Part shown: positions 25,301-32,397 of the stretch, piece by piece
How the letters are laid out: the number at the start of each line of letters is the position of its first letter
How positions within the stretch are numbered: position 1 is the first letter of the stretch
Origin: a virus
Reading direction: 5' to 3' (one strand)
DNA length: 37,125 bases
Virus record (IMG/VR): IMGVR_UViG_3300019776_000660
Coordinates: 1 to 37,125 of that record
The notes under the pieces: model-generated
Seen by the model: the letters and a program-made list of their open reading frames with translations, nothing else
Databases searched by the model: none
What the model was told of the DNA's origin: nothing
Program-made: the position numbers and the translations under genes

Positions 25301-28300
25301 GGATTATTTGACAGGACGAGTGGACAACCAAGACCAAACGCTTTCCGAACACATCCGAGGGGTTGTTGCGTCAGAAGGGTCAATGAACCTCATCCCAAAC
25401 ATCACGGATGCACAAATCGAAGAAGGGGCAATGGAGTTGTACAACAACCGCCTTGCCCTCCGAAATCAACTTGCACCCGACCTCTCTACCCCGTTCTACA
25501 GCATCCGCGAACAAGGGGAAATCGACCGAGTCGCATCCGCCGTGGATGCCGTCAAACGCGGCCCCGAGGGTCGCCTTGCCGTTTACCAGAGGGCGAAGCT
25601 GAAGTTTCTGCAACTAATTCAGGACAACAAAGCGGCACTCGATGCTATCAAGGCGGCGGCGGTTTCTGACCCCGCACCGGCAATCGAGAAACTGGAGGAT
25701 GATCGAGCCGGTCGCCTTGCAGACATTGAGACCGAGGAGATCGCCGAGGTGCAAAGCGCACTCCAAGACAATGCCGTGCAATTCGCCTCCCGCATCGAGA
25801 ATGCCATCGCTCCCGAGGACAAGTCGCAACTTAACGCCGATGCCAAGGATCGGGCAAAGATTCTCGAAAAAGGTATCCGCGAAAAATACGCCGAGCGGAA
25901 GAAGAAGGTGGAGCAGGAAATTTCCGCTGAGAAGCGCAAGGTTTCCGAGGTTTCCGAGGCGCGTAGGGTCGCATCCAATGCGGTATACAGGGAGAAGGTG
26001 AAATACGAAAAACTTGCCCAAGCAGTCGCAGAACTCGACGGGTTGCTCAAGGTGCTTCCAAGAGAGGTCATCGGGAAAGTTGGCGGGTTCGCAACCCTTA
26101 CCAAGATTGGCGGCGGTGAGAAAGCCCTTGCCGACTTCTTTGTAAAACGGGTCGAGATGGTGGACGCTCAATTGGAACGATACCTCATCAAGGAATACGA
26201 CACCGAACTCAACCGAATTTTTGAACGCGCCAAACCGAAAAAAGCAAAAGCCGGTGAAAAGCCAAAAGGCATCGGAGCGGAAATCCAAAACCTTTTTGGA
26301 ATCTTAAAAGAAGCACGGGATTTTGATGCGCTTGAGGTGTCTGCACACCTCGCGGGAATCGATGACAAGTTGGCAACCGGCGACCTGTCAGCAGAAGTGG
26401 AGGCGGCACTCAAACAGGAGGCGGCACTTGTCACTCTTGTTGGAGATTGGCGGAATGCAGATTCAGATCGCCGAGCAACCGCCGTGGTTGAACTTCGCGA
26501 AACTTGGGCAAAAGGATTCGCCGATTATCGAGCGAGGGAAATTGATAAAAGACAGAAGAGGGAAGCGGGGCGGATGGAAGCGATCCAATCGACCGGCAAA
26601 ACTGGCGATATCAATTTGCGAAAAGAGAAATCGATAAAAGACAACGGCCTCGGAACGAAATTCCGAAATGCCCTCTTCAACCTTGTTTCTTGGGATCAAT
26701 TCACCGGCTTGCTGTTTGGAAACAATTCGGAAGTTTCCAACCGGCTTTCTGATTTGCAACGCCGAGCCGACAACCGAAAAGAGGATTCGATTCAACAAAA
26801 ATCCGAGGCAATTGAAAACCTTTTCACAAAACTTGCCGGTGGGAAAAAACTCGATGGCGAGGCACTCCGTTGGCAGATGTCGCAACCAAGCATGGTTGTG
26901 AATGGTTTCCCGCTTTCGGAACTGGAGGCACTCACAGCAACGATGATGTGGATGCAGGAGGACGGCAAAAAGCACATGGAGGGGCGTTTTGACGAGAACG
27001 GCAATGTCATTTCCAAGTGGTCATACAAACAAGATTTCATCGATCAGATCGAAGGAGCATTGTCTGAAGAAGCAAAAGAAGTCCGCCAGTTTCTGTTGGA
27101 TAATTACGATGCAGAATACTACCGAATCAACTCGGTTTACCGGCAACTAAACGGGATCGACCTCCCGCGAATTCAGTTCTACTCGCCCTTGATTGTTGCG
27201 CCACAGCAAGCCCCAATGGGAATGGTCAACGACCCAGTAACAAATGCCGCTGTATCAGCATCTTCTGTAAGTCCTGGTTCTTTGCGTACTCGCAACAGCA
27301 TGGCAATCGCCGAACCTCAATTCCGAGATGCCCTTCAGACATTCATCGCCCATACCAAGCAAATGGAGCATTGGATCGCTTACGCGCCGGTTCTTTCAGA
27401 GATTAACGGCATCTTGCGAAACAGAGATGTGCAAGATGCCATTGAAGAAAAAGGAGGCAAGGAGGCAAAAGTTGTTTTGAACCTCTGGCTCGATTTCTTC
27501 GCGCAAGGGGGCAACAGGGATGCCAGCAACCAACTCGACCTATCGAAACAGATCACCGGCATGGCGGGGCGAGGAGCGCAAATGGCACTTGTCGGTCGCC
27601 TCGGGACTCTGCTGATTCAAAGCACACAACTTGGCGCGGCAATCGCCGAGATGCCCACAGGGGCTTATGCGGTGCGGTTTTCCAAATTACTTGCCGGTCG
27701 CCTCGGTTGGGGAGAGGCACTTTCTTCGCCATACATCCAACGCCGCATCCGCGAGATGCCGCCAATTGTGCAACAGGCATTGGAGGGTCTCGCCTCGACA
27801 CAACCCAACCGACTCAAATACGAGGTTGCAAGAATCGGAAGACTCATTGCTGGAACTGATGGTCTAATGACGGCGGGAACTTTTGCCATCGTATTCGATT
27901 ACCATTTTACCCAAGCAAAAAAGATGGGGTTCTCCGACCAGAATGCGCGAGAGTATGCAACGACAATTGCAGAACGGGCAACCGACCGCCTCGCACAACC
28001 TACACGCATGGGGGCGCGTTCGATTTTTGAACTTTCCCAGACCAATGCCTACGCAAAAGTTGGTTGGGCATTCGCCTCGGAAGCGAGGAAAAACCTTGCT
28101 CTCGCGGCATATGCCGTTGCCAATAAATCCAAAGGTGATGCCACCAGAACTATTGCCGGTCTTGTTATTTTGAACACGCTTTTTGGAGCATTGATTCGGA
28201 ACGCATGGAAAGATGCGCGAGACGAGGAGGATGATGAGTGGTTCGATGACCGCAACTGGTCTGTCAAGCGCATGATACTTGCCGCCGCGACCGAGCCATT

Positions 28301-28595
28301 TTACGGGTTGCCATTCATCGGATCGGCAATTGAAGAAGGAGCGTATGTTGCCGCAGGGGAATACAACATGATGGGATCAGTCCTTTCACCGACCCGTGCG
28401 GTTCGCGCCATGCTCAAATTGCCAGACACATTAAACGGAGAGCGCGATGTGGAAGACATGATGAAAGACCTTCAAGCGATCATTTCGTTCATGGGTCTCT
28501 TCAACCACAATCTTGCCGCAACGACATCGCTTTCCAATATGGCGGTGGATGCTTTTACATTCGGCAAAAACACCAAAGACAATTTGGAAAAATAA
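19392..28595 (+). CDS. Giant internal virion / polyvalent ejection protein, 3067 residues
   Basis: This gene takes a quarter of the genome and follows the gp14- and gp15-like genes, where the gp16-type ejection protein belongs. The N-terminus is proline-rich, then helical. Around residues 455-500 there is a hydrophobic glycine/alanine stretch. Domain-like blocks are separated by the short linker YSIK/YSVRE/YSIRE (near residues 985, 1658, 1887, 2035), as in phage polyvalent proteins. Residues about 1400-1520 look faintly GNAT-like (GAAGMLPLIMSKALAEGG; LLPTLYARSGFEV). About 1835-1885 carries the WTQVGYNPDRHSYYYDR motif of such proteins. About 2035-2430 is coiled coil. The C-terminal 500 residues include hydrophobic helices. 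It is probably ejected to form a trans-envelope conduit carrying effector domains. Confidence 0.75.
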   Translation: MASDPFRTDILSEQNPLAPQNSQSNESFVDVFGYGVTPSTPPPAPPPKPEDRPLNEVFAGRRAIDFNEQVTGNNNPFGDQWSSAKSYRQEAKDITAMLSDRDNLGGVAPDVVDLATNSYDPQAFKDMATNWRATAFMLDVPVEQLKDSDYTLYKKLVAAKLGKNAPKTEGDYRQMLADHFNNRQTTEKALDDLNMMAVMDALNATNYGQEFPMVRDQGRTLSEWMAKYPELATPDRQWLLARNAGEMYRNTLDDLKDVRQFAAPTFKTLVDFTQGKATQDQLDDLGRNLRDLTPEQFTKVSQYVSLAAEAGQIDRGAFTQLAKNLGESLSRGFDWIPATDIFLGQAEAAYRLKAVEKDDVWVPVGSESLPAGSYQNPRTAQELPKYLQMASMGNPDKGYEEPLQGNWRKATPEEKELIRQNAEEGMKTMKMVRKLRNLAKTGVDPIKPLAQGGLIGAVERGAYGLAGSIPLMGAVAVNPFFGVLAYQQNELDRILLENEDMDLGAASALALVEGGMNAVIDRFQISSLAGKSKIFGGVLKGMQKGGVANYLKRVGVIQTEQFLQEGAQDLIAPVVETIAASLRKDMPDKDFMAELGKWGETRPEVFFAVLPLALIGGGFASTGDLKNVNTEVTRERLRGAGISDEKIDFILSSETRAEMDERIQEAWQSRTEEDKAKGLEYYNEQLGQLRQNPNDHRLSLESKADGTPEWVVTDYKGNEVGRFADGDAALEIVSQNTAANIEKDRLTIVEAFNFASKKILNNPNVVLDEPSLSLKQAMDEMKVTGDEARLQNLFNRIKYGDLEGKDPNKIWILGETTIEQMKDGIYRAVIKMRENSSPRDALEEINHGFFKTAVANGVYTFDQYKSWLEQTEKATGRTLKRDSEMEIIESLAQVAEDYVMGRVDDTMMPMSLVGYIKSMIEIFKEALLRFLKMDEAFKTGAIDADFQTALEQSLGIDPQVRLERISDQTAASVETNPTTTQLPAYSIKVQTTAANILADNLGVPKMIPKEYVGRQFIPIEADLTAGGGWFTQKPAQGGPAWSVDPLNFKKGAAWASANDGFWTGKLNLAKESGAIYIGKDGREKFLVGTYAMLQTSHVSNPTIAGEKLSEVARYVKEGRISNEQEAALSQLIRDAAQSLYDASLAEKTKYENDKSSKNYERARQANTKASALINFPTTFTAQQLEQYIADLSFDQRAFIATQLSTAQAEIIGAPPMGQITRATLDESFAGTSPLSLISLLEIDVKRLEEGIANKTLTAKDFGIVSHNSYSSIAPGKIVTLFRTPIPYALAMPDIRKGLLDWDTKKKYVNNHGYFLKGRIPVGLPRTQTISTKMRDSWVKTQTNLRPNQAKAIVAALNQKWTRFERVNQAGLVEFPRALVNNDAAVTLTKYTFEEVKAMMKAGTMKVYRLGEMDVWFALKRLGEDEKDFGDPSKDWSIVSVVNNEKGAAGMLPLIMSKALAEGGTILDCYAVKSAKYPDGLLPTLYARSGFEVTATLAFDPQYHTEAGKLLDLEQVWHSQKWDGVEKPSVVYMKWNPELHAKIGTNARDTNSRSVIGESRSAKSDEGGMAEGSTEISGGLSSGSLVSMGSEGQGEQGGRVSVSSSPTGDAGDARNILPRGIEQIVADLSKLNQYQLQALGLTKEEVKSAVAIYNSADSVSYSVREASPLLQQYKGWKSVEVTKEGRAFSPIVRDLLQRRSNGEDIPREVIEEAINEHFPAQLAPVPQSEKDLPTQEEVDNATASKPNKRISASEIPERQPVNIRQDVPAWTDYGVGVVVIDTPEGKAYSAAAAIDNPRFVLNEKKSLAIALGGAKGPHIVIKGDWAEDQSMPLDLDSWTQVGYNPDRHSYYYDRSTGQQITGASKAYQIGNVVFVTDPQYGDGKISDLSYSIRENNDVDRIKFLSQELDAMYEAGGTNPRIGTYESELESLFQKIESQQQEMEDESFEVDEAVDYKDSDYDPTGMMLESVEDYLTGRVDNQDQTLSEHIRGVVASEGSMNLIPNITDAQIEEGAMELYNNRLALRNQLAPDLSTPFYSIREQGEIDRVASAVDAVKRGPEGRLAVYQRAKLKFLQLIQDNKAALDAIKAAAVSDPAPAIEKLEDDRAGRLADIETEEIAEVQSALQDNAVQFASRIENAIAPEDKSQLNADAKDRAKILEKGIREKYAERKKKVEQEISAEKRKVSEVSEARRVASNAVYREKVKYEKLAQAVAELDGLLKVLPREVIGKVGGFATLTKIGGGEKALADFFVKRVEMVDAQLERYLIKEYDTELNRIFERAKPKKAKAGEKPKGIGAEIQNLFGILKEARDFDALEVSAHLAGIDDKLATGDLSAEVEAALKQEAALVTLVGDWRNADSDRRATAVVELRETWAKGFADYRAREIDKRQKREAGRMEAIQSTGKTGDINLRKEKSIKDNGLGTKFRNALFNLVSWDQFTGLLFGNNSEVSNRLSDLQRRADNRKEDSIQQKSEAIENLFTKLAGGKKLDGEALRWQMSQPSMVVNGFPLSELEALTATMMWMQEDGKKHMEGRFDENGNVISKWSYKQDFIDQIEGALSEEAKEVRQFLLDNYDAEYYRINSVYRQLNGIDLPRIQFYSPLIVAPQQAPMGMVNDPVTNAAVSASSVSPGSLRTRNSMAIAEPQFRDALQTFIAHTKQMEHWIAYAPVLSEINGILRNRDVQDAIEEKGGKEAKVVLNLWLDFFAQGGNRDASNQLDLSKQITGMAGRGAQMALVGRLGTLLIQSTQLGAAIAEMPTGAYAVRFSKLLAGRLGWGEALSSPYIQRRIREMPPIVQQALEGLASTQPNRLKYEVARIGRLIAGTDGLMTAGTFAIVFDYHFTQAKKMGFSDQNAREYATTIAERATDRLAQPTRMGARSIFELSQTNAYAKVGWAFASEARKNLALAAYAVANKSKGDATRTIAGLVILNTLFGALIRNAWKDARDEEDDEWFDDRNWSVKRMILAAATEPFYGLPFIGSAIEEGAYVAAGEYNMMGSVLSPTRAVRAMLKLPDTLNGERDVEDMMKDLQAIISFMGLFNHNLAATTSLSNMAVDAFTFGKNTKDNLEK
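26335..26350 (-). promoter_or_regulatory. Palindromic motif GGTGTGCAnACACC, site 5
   Basis: AGGTGTCTGCACACCT (core 26336-26349) has perfect 6-bp arms; on the - strand the core reads GGTGTGCAGACACC. It lies inside the giant gene (E-V-S-A-H-L). Confidence 0.55.
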
Positions 28596-28600
28596 CAATT

Positions 28601-28628
28601 GCACACACCTTCCATTGTGATAGGTGTG
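28601..28628 (+). promoter_or_regulatory. Inverted repeat between the giant gene and tail fibre
   Basis: CACACCT (28604-28610) and AGGTGTG (28622-28628) can pair across an 11-base loop within the 43-base gap. The right arm is also the left half of palindrome site 6, so the gap may hold two overlapping half-site pairs. No T-run follows, so it is not a standard terminator. Confidence 0.45.
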
Positions 28629-28637
28629 CATACACCC
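28622..28637 (+). promoter_or_regulatory. Palindromic motif GGTGTGCAnACACC, site 6
   Basis: AGGTGTGCATACACCC (core 28623-28636) ends one base before the tail-fibre ATG at 28639. It is the exact reverse complement of sites 3 and 4. Binding here would block both transcription and, as RNA, the start site. Confidence 0.65.
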
Positions 28638-28638
28638 T

Positions 28639-30159
28639 ATGGCTATAGCAACAACAGGATCACAGGTCGATTACACGGGGACAAACACGGCGAACCAAGT
28701 TTGCCCTTTCCCCTACATTTTCTTTGACAACACCGACCTCGTTGTCACCAAGCTATCAAGCACCAATGTATTGACCACCTTGGTGCTGAACACCGACTAC
28801 TCGGTAACCGGCGCGGGAGTTGCTTCTGGGGGTAGCGTCACTATTTTTGCGGCAACACCGACCAGCACAAAAATCACCATCGTCCGAGACCTTCCAGAGA
28901 CTCAACTTGTTTCACTCACGACCGGAGACCGATTGCCAGCAAGCACTCTGGAAAGGGCTTTCGACAAACTAACCATGCTGGTGCAGGAGTTGAGCCGAGG
29001 GCTTAACAAGGCACTTCGGTTTACCGATGCGGTTACTACGCAGCCTGCGATCACGCCTTTGCCATCATCAGTCCTCGGGACAAATGCGGCAAATCAGTTG
29101 GCTTTTACTTCAACAACCGGCGCAACAGGAACCCCTCCGTATTTTCTTGCCGCAACCGCCGCCGGTCAACCGGCTACATTTCAAACTTTGCCGCTTATTA
29201 CAACAGACCGAATTGCCGATTCCTCGGTCACCTCTGCAAAAATTGCCGATGCCTCGGTAACTACTTCAAAAATCGGAGGCAACCCCGCAAGTGGTCAATA
29301 TGTTCTGGGAACGACTGCTGGCGTCGTCACTTGGCAACTTCCATCAACCGCATCGGTTGCGGATTTTTCCATAACGACTTCCAAATTGGACAATGCCGCC
29401 GTCACCACAGAAAAGTTGGCAAACAATAGCGTCAACGGAAATAAGATTCTTGATGCGAATATCACAAACGCCAAATTGCAAAATGGTTGCGTCGATGCAA
29501 ATAAATTAGCAACCGGCGCGGTAACATCTGACAAAATTTTAGACGGCGCAGTAATCAATTCCAAAATTGCCTCTGGGGTGGATGCGGCAAAATTGACCAC
29601 CGGCACATTGCCTATTGACAGGATTGCCGATGCCAGCATCACGGCGGCAAAATTGCAACCCGCGATCATCACGGGCAGGGAATTAAGCGCAGGAGCGCAA
29701 ATCGCGCAGAAATTTGTGACCTCTTCTCCATATGCTGTCACAAATTTAAATTTCCCAGATGCTACATATTCTGGCATAGTGGATACCACGATTGGATTGC
29801 AAATCCTTGCCTTACCGGCGCACACCGCACTTGCGGGGTCTTTAATCTATTTGAGATTTAGCGCAAAATTTCATGCGTCAGTCGCCAATCTGAATTACGG
29901 GTTGGCGATCTTCGCGGGAACTACGCTCGTTTCCATTCAACGCTACCTTTCAAGTGCGACGGCAACCGCCCCAAATGTTGAATTCATTGAAGGGTTTTAT
30001 ACTGCTCCAACAACTCCCGCTCCAATTATTTATTCAGTTAGAATGTGGAAGTATAACGATACAACTGCCACCACTAATTTGATGCTGAATGGAAACACCA
30101 AATCTGATTTCAACGGCAACGCAAGGGCAATTCTCTATCTAACAGAAACCAAAGTATGA
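28639..30159 (+). CDS. Tail fibre protein, T7-like N-terminus with repeat shaft
   Basis: 506 residues from the ATG at 28639; a GTG at 28624 is in frame but falls in the palindrome. Residues 1-125 (FPYIFFDNTDLVVTKLSS, NTDYSVTGAG, LPETQLVSLTTGDRLPA, LERAFDKLTMLVQELSR) match the virion-attachment domain of T7-like fibres. Residues about 190-350 are short repeats of the form D-x-S-[IV]-T-x-x-K-[IL], a trimeric shaft. The last 150 residues are strand-rich and may be the tip domain. It would attach to the nozzle and recognise the host or carry the adhesins encoded next. Confidence 0.85.
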   Translation: MAIATTGSQVDYTGTNTANQVCPFPYIFFDNTDLVVTKLSSTNVLTTLVLNTDYSVTGAGVASGGSVTIFAATPTSTKITIVRDLPETQLVSLTTGDRLPASTLERAFDKLTMLVQELSRGLNKALRFTDAVTTQPAITPLPSSVLGTNAANQLAFTSTTGATGTPPYFLAATAAGQPATFQTLPLITTDRIADSSVTSAKIADASVTTSKIGGNPASGQYVLGTTAGVVTWQLPSTASVADFSITTSKLDNAAVTTEKLANNSVNGNKILDANITNAKLQNGCVDANKLATGAVTSDKILDGAVINSKIASGVDAAKLTTGTLPIDRIADASITAAKLQPAIITGRELSAGAQIAQKFVTSSPYAVTNLNFPDATYSGIVDTTIGLQILALPAHTALAGSLIYLRFSAKFHASVANLNYGLAIFAGTTLVSIQRYLSSATATAPNVEFIEGFYTAPTTPAPIIYSVRMWKYNDTTATTNLMLNGNTKSDFNGNARAILYLTETKV

Positions 30160-30344
30160 ATATAATTTCTGCACAATACTCTAACTTTGAACATTCTTGC
30201 GTGATTTTGCAAACCGGCGATTTCGGTGCTGTCTTTGTCGATTTGCGAACCAACCAAGACATGAGCGGGGGGTGGCTTGCGATTTACGCCGAGTGGTCAA
30301 AGACAAACCCCACAACACCTTACGATCCAGATCAGGTTTTTTAA
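30156..30344 (+). CDS. Small hypothetical protein in fibre cluster
   Basis: 62 residues, ATGA overlap with the fibre stop. Strand-like N-terminal half (SCVILQTGDFGAVFVDLR), then a W-rich helix (GGWLAIYAEWSKTN) and a P/D-rich end. No family is recognised. The coupling suggests an accessory of the fibre, for example a chaperone or small tail protein. Confidence 0.5.
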   Translation: MNIISAQYSNFEHSCVILQTGDFGAVFVDLRTNQDMSGGWLAIYAEWSKTNPTTPYDPDQVF

Positions 30345-30346
30345 TT

Positions 30347-30484
30347 ATGAAAATCGAAACATATTTCACAGGAACCAAAAGCGTAATCATCTCCACGCCA
30401 GATCAGTCTGGTGAATTAGATGACACCACAATGGTTGCCCCAGAACCAGAACCTCAACCAGAACCTCAACCCAAACCCAAGTAA
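30347..30484 (+). CDS. Short protein with P-E-P-Q repeat tail
   Basis: 45 residues. A small strand-like start (IETYFTGTKSVIISTP) leads to an acidic stretch and a tail of PEPEPQPEPQPKPK. Such extended tails act as spacers. The gene begins two bases after the previous stop. Function is unknown. Confidence 0.5.
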   Translation: MKIETYFTGTKSVIISTPDQSGELDDTTMVAPEPEPQPEPQPKPK

Positions 30485-30485
30485 A

Positions 30486-30782
30486 ATGGCAATCTACGAC
30501 GAGAATTCCGCTCCCGTGGCGGTGGCATCTACTTTGTCGATCACCTCGGCAAATACTGCCCAACAGATATTTACCGATCAAAAACGAAGCTATTTGCTGG
30601 TTCAAAACAATTCGGACACCGATATGTGGCTCGGCATTGGCGTGATCCCTTCCGTTGGCACAGGTATCCGACTCTTTGCAAACGGCGGTGGGTATGTTGC
30701 TGAAAGTGATTTCATCCCAAGTGGGGCGGTGCGGATCATCTGCTCGGCGGCGGGGAAGGCATTCTACGCTTTGGAGGGCTAA
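30486..30782 (+). CDS. Small beta-rich virion-type protein
   Basis: 98 residues from the ATG at 30486. The pattern KRSYLLVQNNSDTDMWLGIGVIPSVGTGIRLFANGGGYV is one common in small phage proteins near tail-fibre or head genes. It reads as a single beta-sandwich (strand, N-N-S-D turn, strand), ending AAGKAFYALEG. Likely a small structural protein; the exact location in the particle is not known from sequence. Confidence 0.6.
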   Translation: MAIYDENSAPVAVASTLSITSANTAQQIFTDQKRSYLLVQNNSDTDMWLGIGVIPSVGTGIRLFANGGGYVAESDFIPSGAVRIICSAAGKAFYALEG

Positions 30783-30784
30783 CT

Positions 30785-31078
30785 ATGGGATTTATTGTTC
30801 CACCTTCATCTGGCGGGGGCGGCGGCGGGGGAGTGACTGCTGTAACGGCATCTGCTCCGTTAGCTTCATCGGGAGGCACATCGCCACAAATCTCGATTCC
30901 TACGGCATCCTCGACGGCAAGCGGGGCATTATCTTCGACCGATTGGTCTGCATTCAACAACAAGGTTGGGAAAACGACTTCTGATACCACGCCGGTCAAC
31001 ACGATCCGCGCCATCACTCAAGCCGAATACGATGCCATTGTGACCAAAGACGCAAACACGATTTACTTCATCAAATAA
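30785..31078 (+). CDS. Small fibre-associated protein with glycine run
   Basis: 97 residues. The N-terminus MGFIVPPSS is followed by seven glycines, then VTAVTASAPLASSGGTSPQISI and GALSSTDWSAFNNK. The latter two motifs recur in fibres and baseplate-linked proteins of many phages. The C-terminus ITQAEYDAIVTKDANTIYFIK is another common fibre end. It is probably a short adaptor or collar piece for the adhesin encoded two bases later. Confidence 0.6.
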   Translation: MGFIVPPSSGGGGGGGVTAVTASAPLASSGGTSPQISIPTASSTASGALSSTDWSAFNNKVGKTTSDTTPVNTIRAITQAEYDAIVTKDANTIYFIK

Positions 31079-31079
31079 C

Positions 31080-32396
31080 ATGGCGGACTACATAAAAGCC
31101 TACCTTGGAGCGACTCCATTGTTTGCCACAGATACCAAGTGGACACGCTCCACCGATTGGTTGCCATTGCCATCCGTTCCCGCAGATGGGTTTGTTGGCA
31201 TTCATGCGGTCTTTGAAAGCGGCACTAATTACTGCGCGATCTTGATGCGGACAGATACTGGTACATACACAATCGATTGGGGCGATGGAAGTGCCATAGA
31301 AACCGCGACTTCTAACACTATCGTCAACCACAATTTTTCGTGGGCAGGGACAAGTTCATCAACAACAACATCTCAAGGCTACCGGCAAGCCATTGTCAAA
31401 GTTACTCCTGCAACTGGATCGAAATTCATATATTGTCAGATCAGCAACAAGGTGTCCACTCCGACAATTGCCCAGCAGTATAGTTCTGGGTGGCTTGACA
31501 TCGTTTTTAATTTGCCAAATTTGACGGCAACAGGAGGATGCTCGTTGCTGGTAGGCGGGGGATCGGTGAGGCATTCCTACCTCGAAAGGGTCACGATAAA
31601 TGCGTGGGGTGCAATGAATGCTTGCACAAATATGTTTGCTGATTGCAATGCGTTGCAATCCATTAACTCCTCGGCGTGGAACATGGCGGCAATCAATAGT
31701 CTGCAATCGATGTTTCAAAATTGCTGGGCATTGCAATACATAGATGGTTCAACTTGGAACACTTCCGCAGTTACTACCATGTTGAATTTTGCAAGGGAGT
31801 GCAAATCTTTGGTTCAAATCAATTGTTCAAATTGGAATCTTTTAAGCAATACATCTATTCGTTTTGCATTCTATAACTGCATATCGTTGCAGTTTTTAGA
31901 TGTTACAAATTGGAATACCAGCAATGTCATTACAACTGAAAACGCTTTTGTCAACTGCTCCAGTTTAGAAAAGCTCAATGTCCGAAATTGGAACATGGCA
32001 AAAAATGCCAACGCAAATTCCATGTTTGCCGGTTGCACCAATTTGCAAAATCTGGACATTTCACTCTGGAGCATTCCTCTGCTGACGATCGCTTCTTCCA
32101 TGTTCTCTGGATGCACGGCACTTGAAAAATTGGAAACCTGCAATTTTTCGGCTTGCACGAACATGACATCGTTTGCGGCGGGGTGCAATTCCCTTAAATC
32201 CGTAACACTCACAGGAATCAATACGAGTGTGGATTTCTCCAATTGTTACTTGAGCGGGACGGCATTGGATATTTTGTATGGGAATCTGTCTGCGACCGGT
32301 ACAGGAAAAACCTGCAACCAGACCGGCAATTTCGGGACGGCATCCGACACGCCTTCCATAGCAACTGCCAAAGGATGGACTTTGTCCACCCCGTAA
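31080..32396 (+). CDS. BspA/DUF285-type leucine-rich-repeat adhesin with PKD-like segment
   Basis: 438 residues. Residues about 55-100 contain TGTYTIDWGDGSAIETA, the core of a PKD-like strand pair. Residues about 175-385 hold eight imperfect repeats of 25-26 residues with the pattern MF-x-x-C-x-x-L-x-x-[IL]-[DN]-x-x-x-W-N, as in BspA-like/DUF285 leucine-rich repeats of bacterial surface proteins. Many cysteines line one face. The C-terminus ends in a G/T/S-rich cap. Its setting between fibre and esterase genes indicates a virion adhesin that binds a host surface molecule. Confidence 0.8.
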   Translation: MADYIKAYLGATPLFATDTKWTRSTDWLPLPSVPADGFVGIHAVFESGTNYCAILMRTDTGTYTIDWGDGSAIETATSNTIVNHNFSWAGTSSSTTTSQGYRQAIVKVTPATGSKFIYCQISNKVSTPTIAQQYSSGWLDIVFNLPNLTATGGCSLLVGGGSVRHSYLERVTINAWGAMNACTNMFADCNALQSINSSAWNMAAINSLQSMFQNCWALQYIDGSTWNTSAVTTMLNFARECKSLVQINCSNWNLLSNTSIRFAFYNCISLQFLDVTNWNTSNVITTENAFVNCSSLEKLNVRNWNMAKNANANSMFAGCTNLQNLDISLWSIPLLTIASSMFSGCTALEKLETCNFSACTNMTSFAAGCNSLKSVTLTGINTSVDFSNCYLSGTALDILYGNLSATGTGKTCNQTGNFGTASDTPSIATAKGWTLSTP

Positions 32397-32397
32397 T

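Noticed and set aside
25614-26288. Minus-strand frame of 224 codons opposite the giant gene
   Set aside because: It is a shadow of a coiled-coil coding region; the composition of the real frame explains it.
29200-29660. CRISPR-like or tandem DNA repeat in the tail fibre
   Set aside because: The repetition is at protein level (short D-x-S-x-T-x-x-K shaft repeats); the DNA is diverged and there are no regular spacers.
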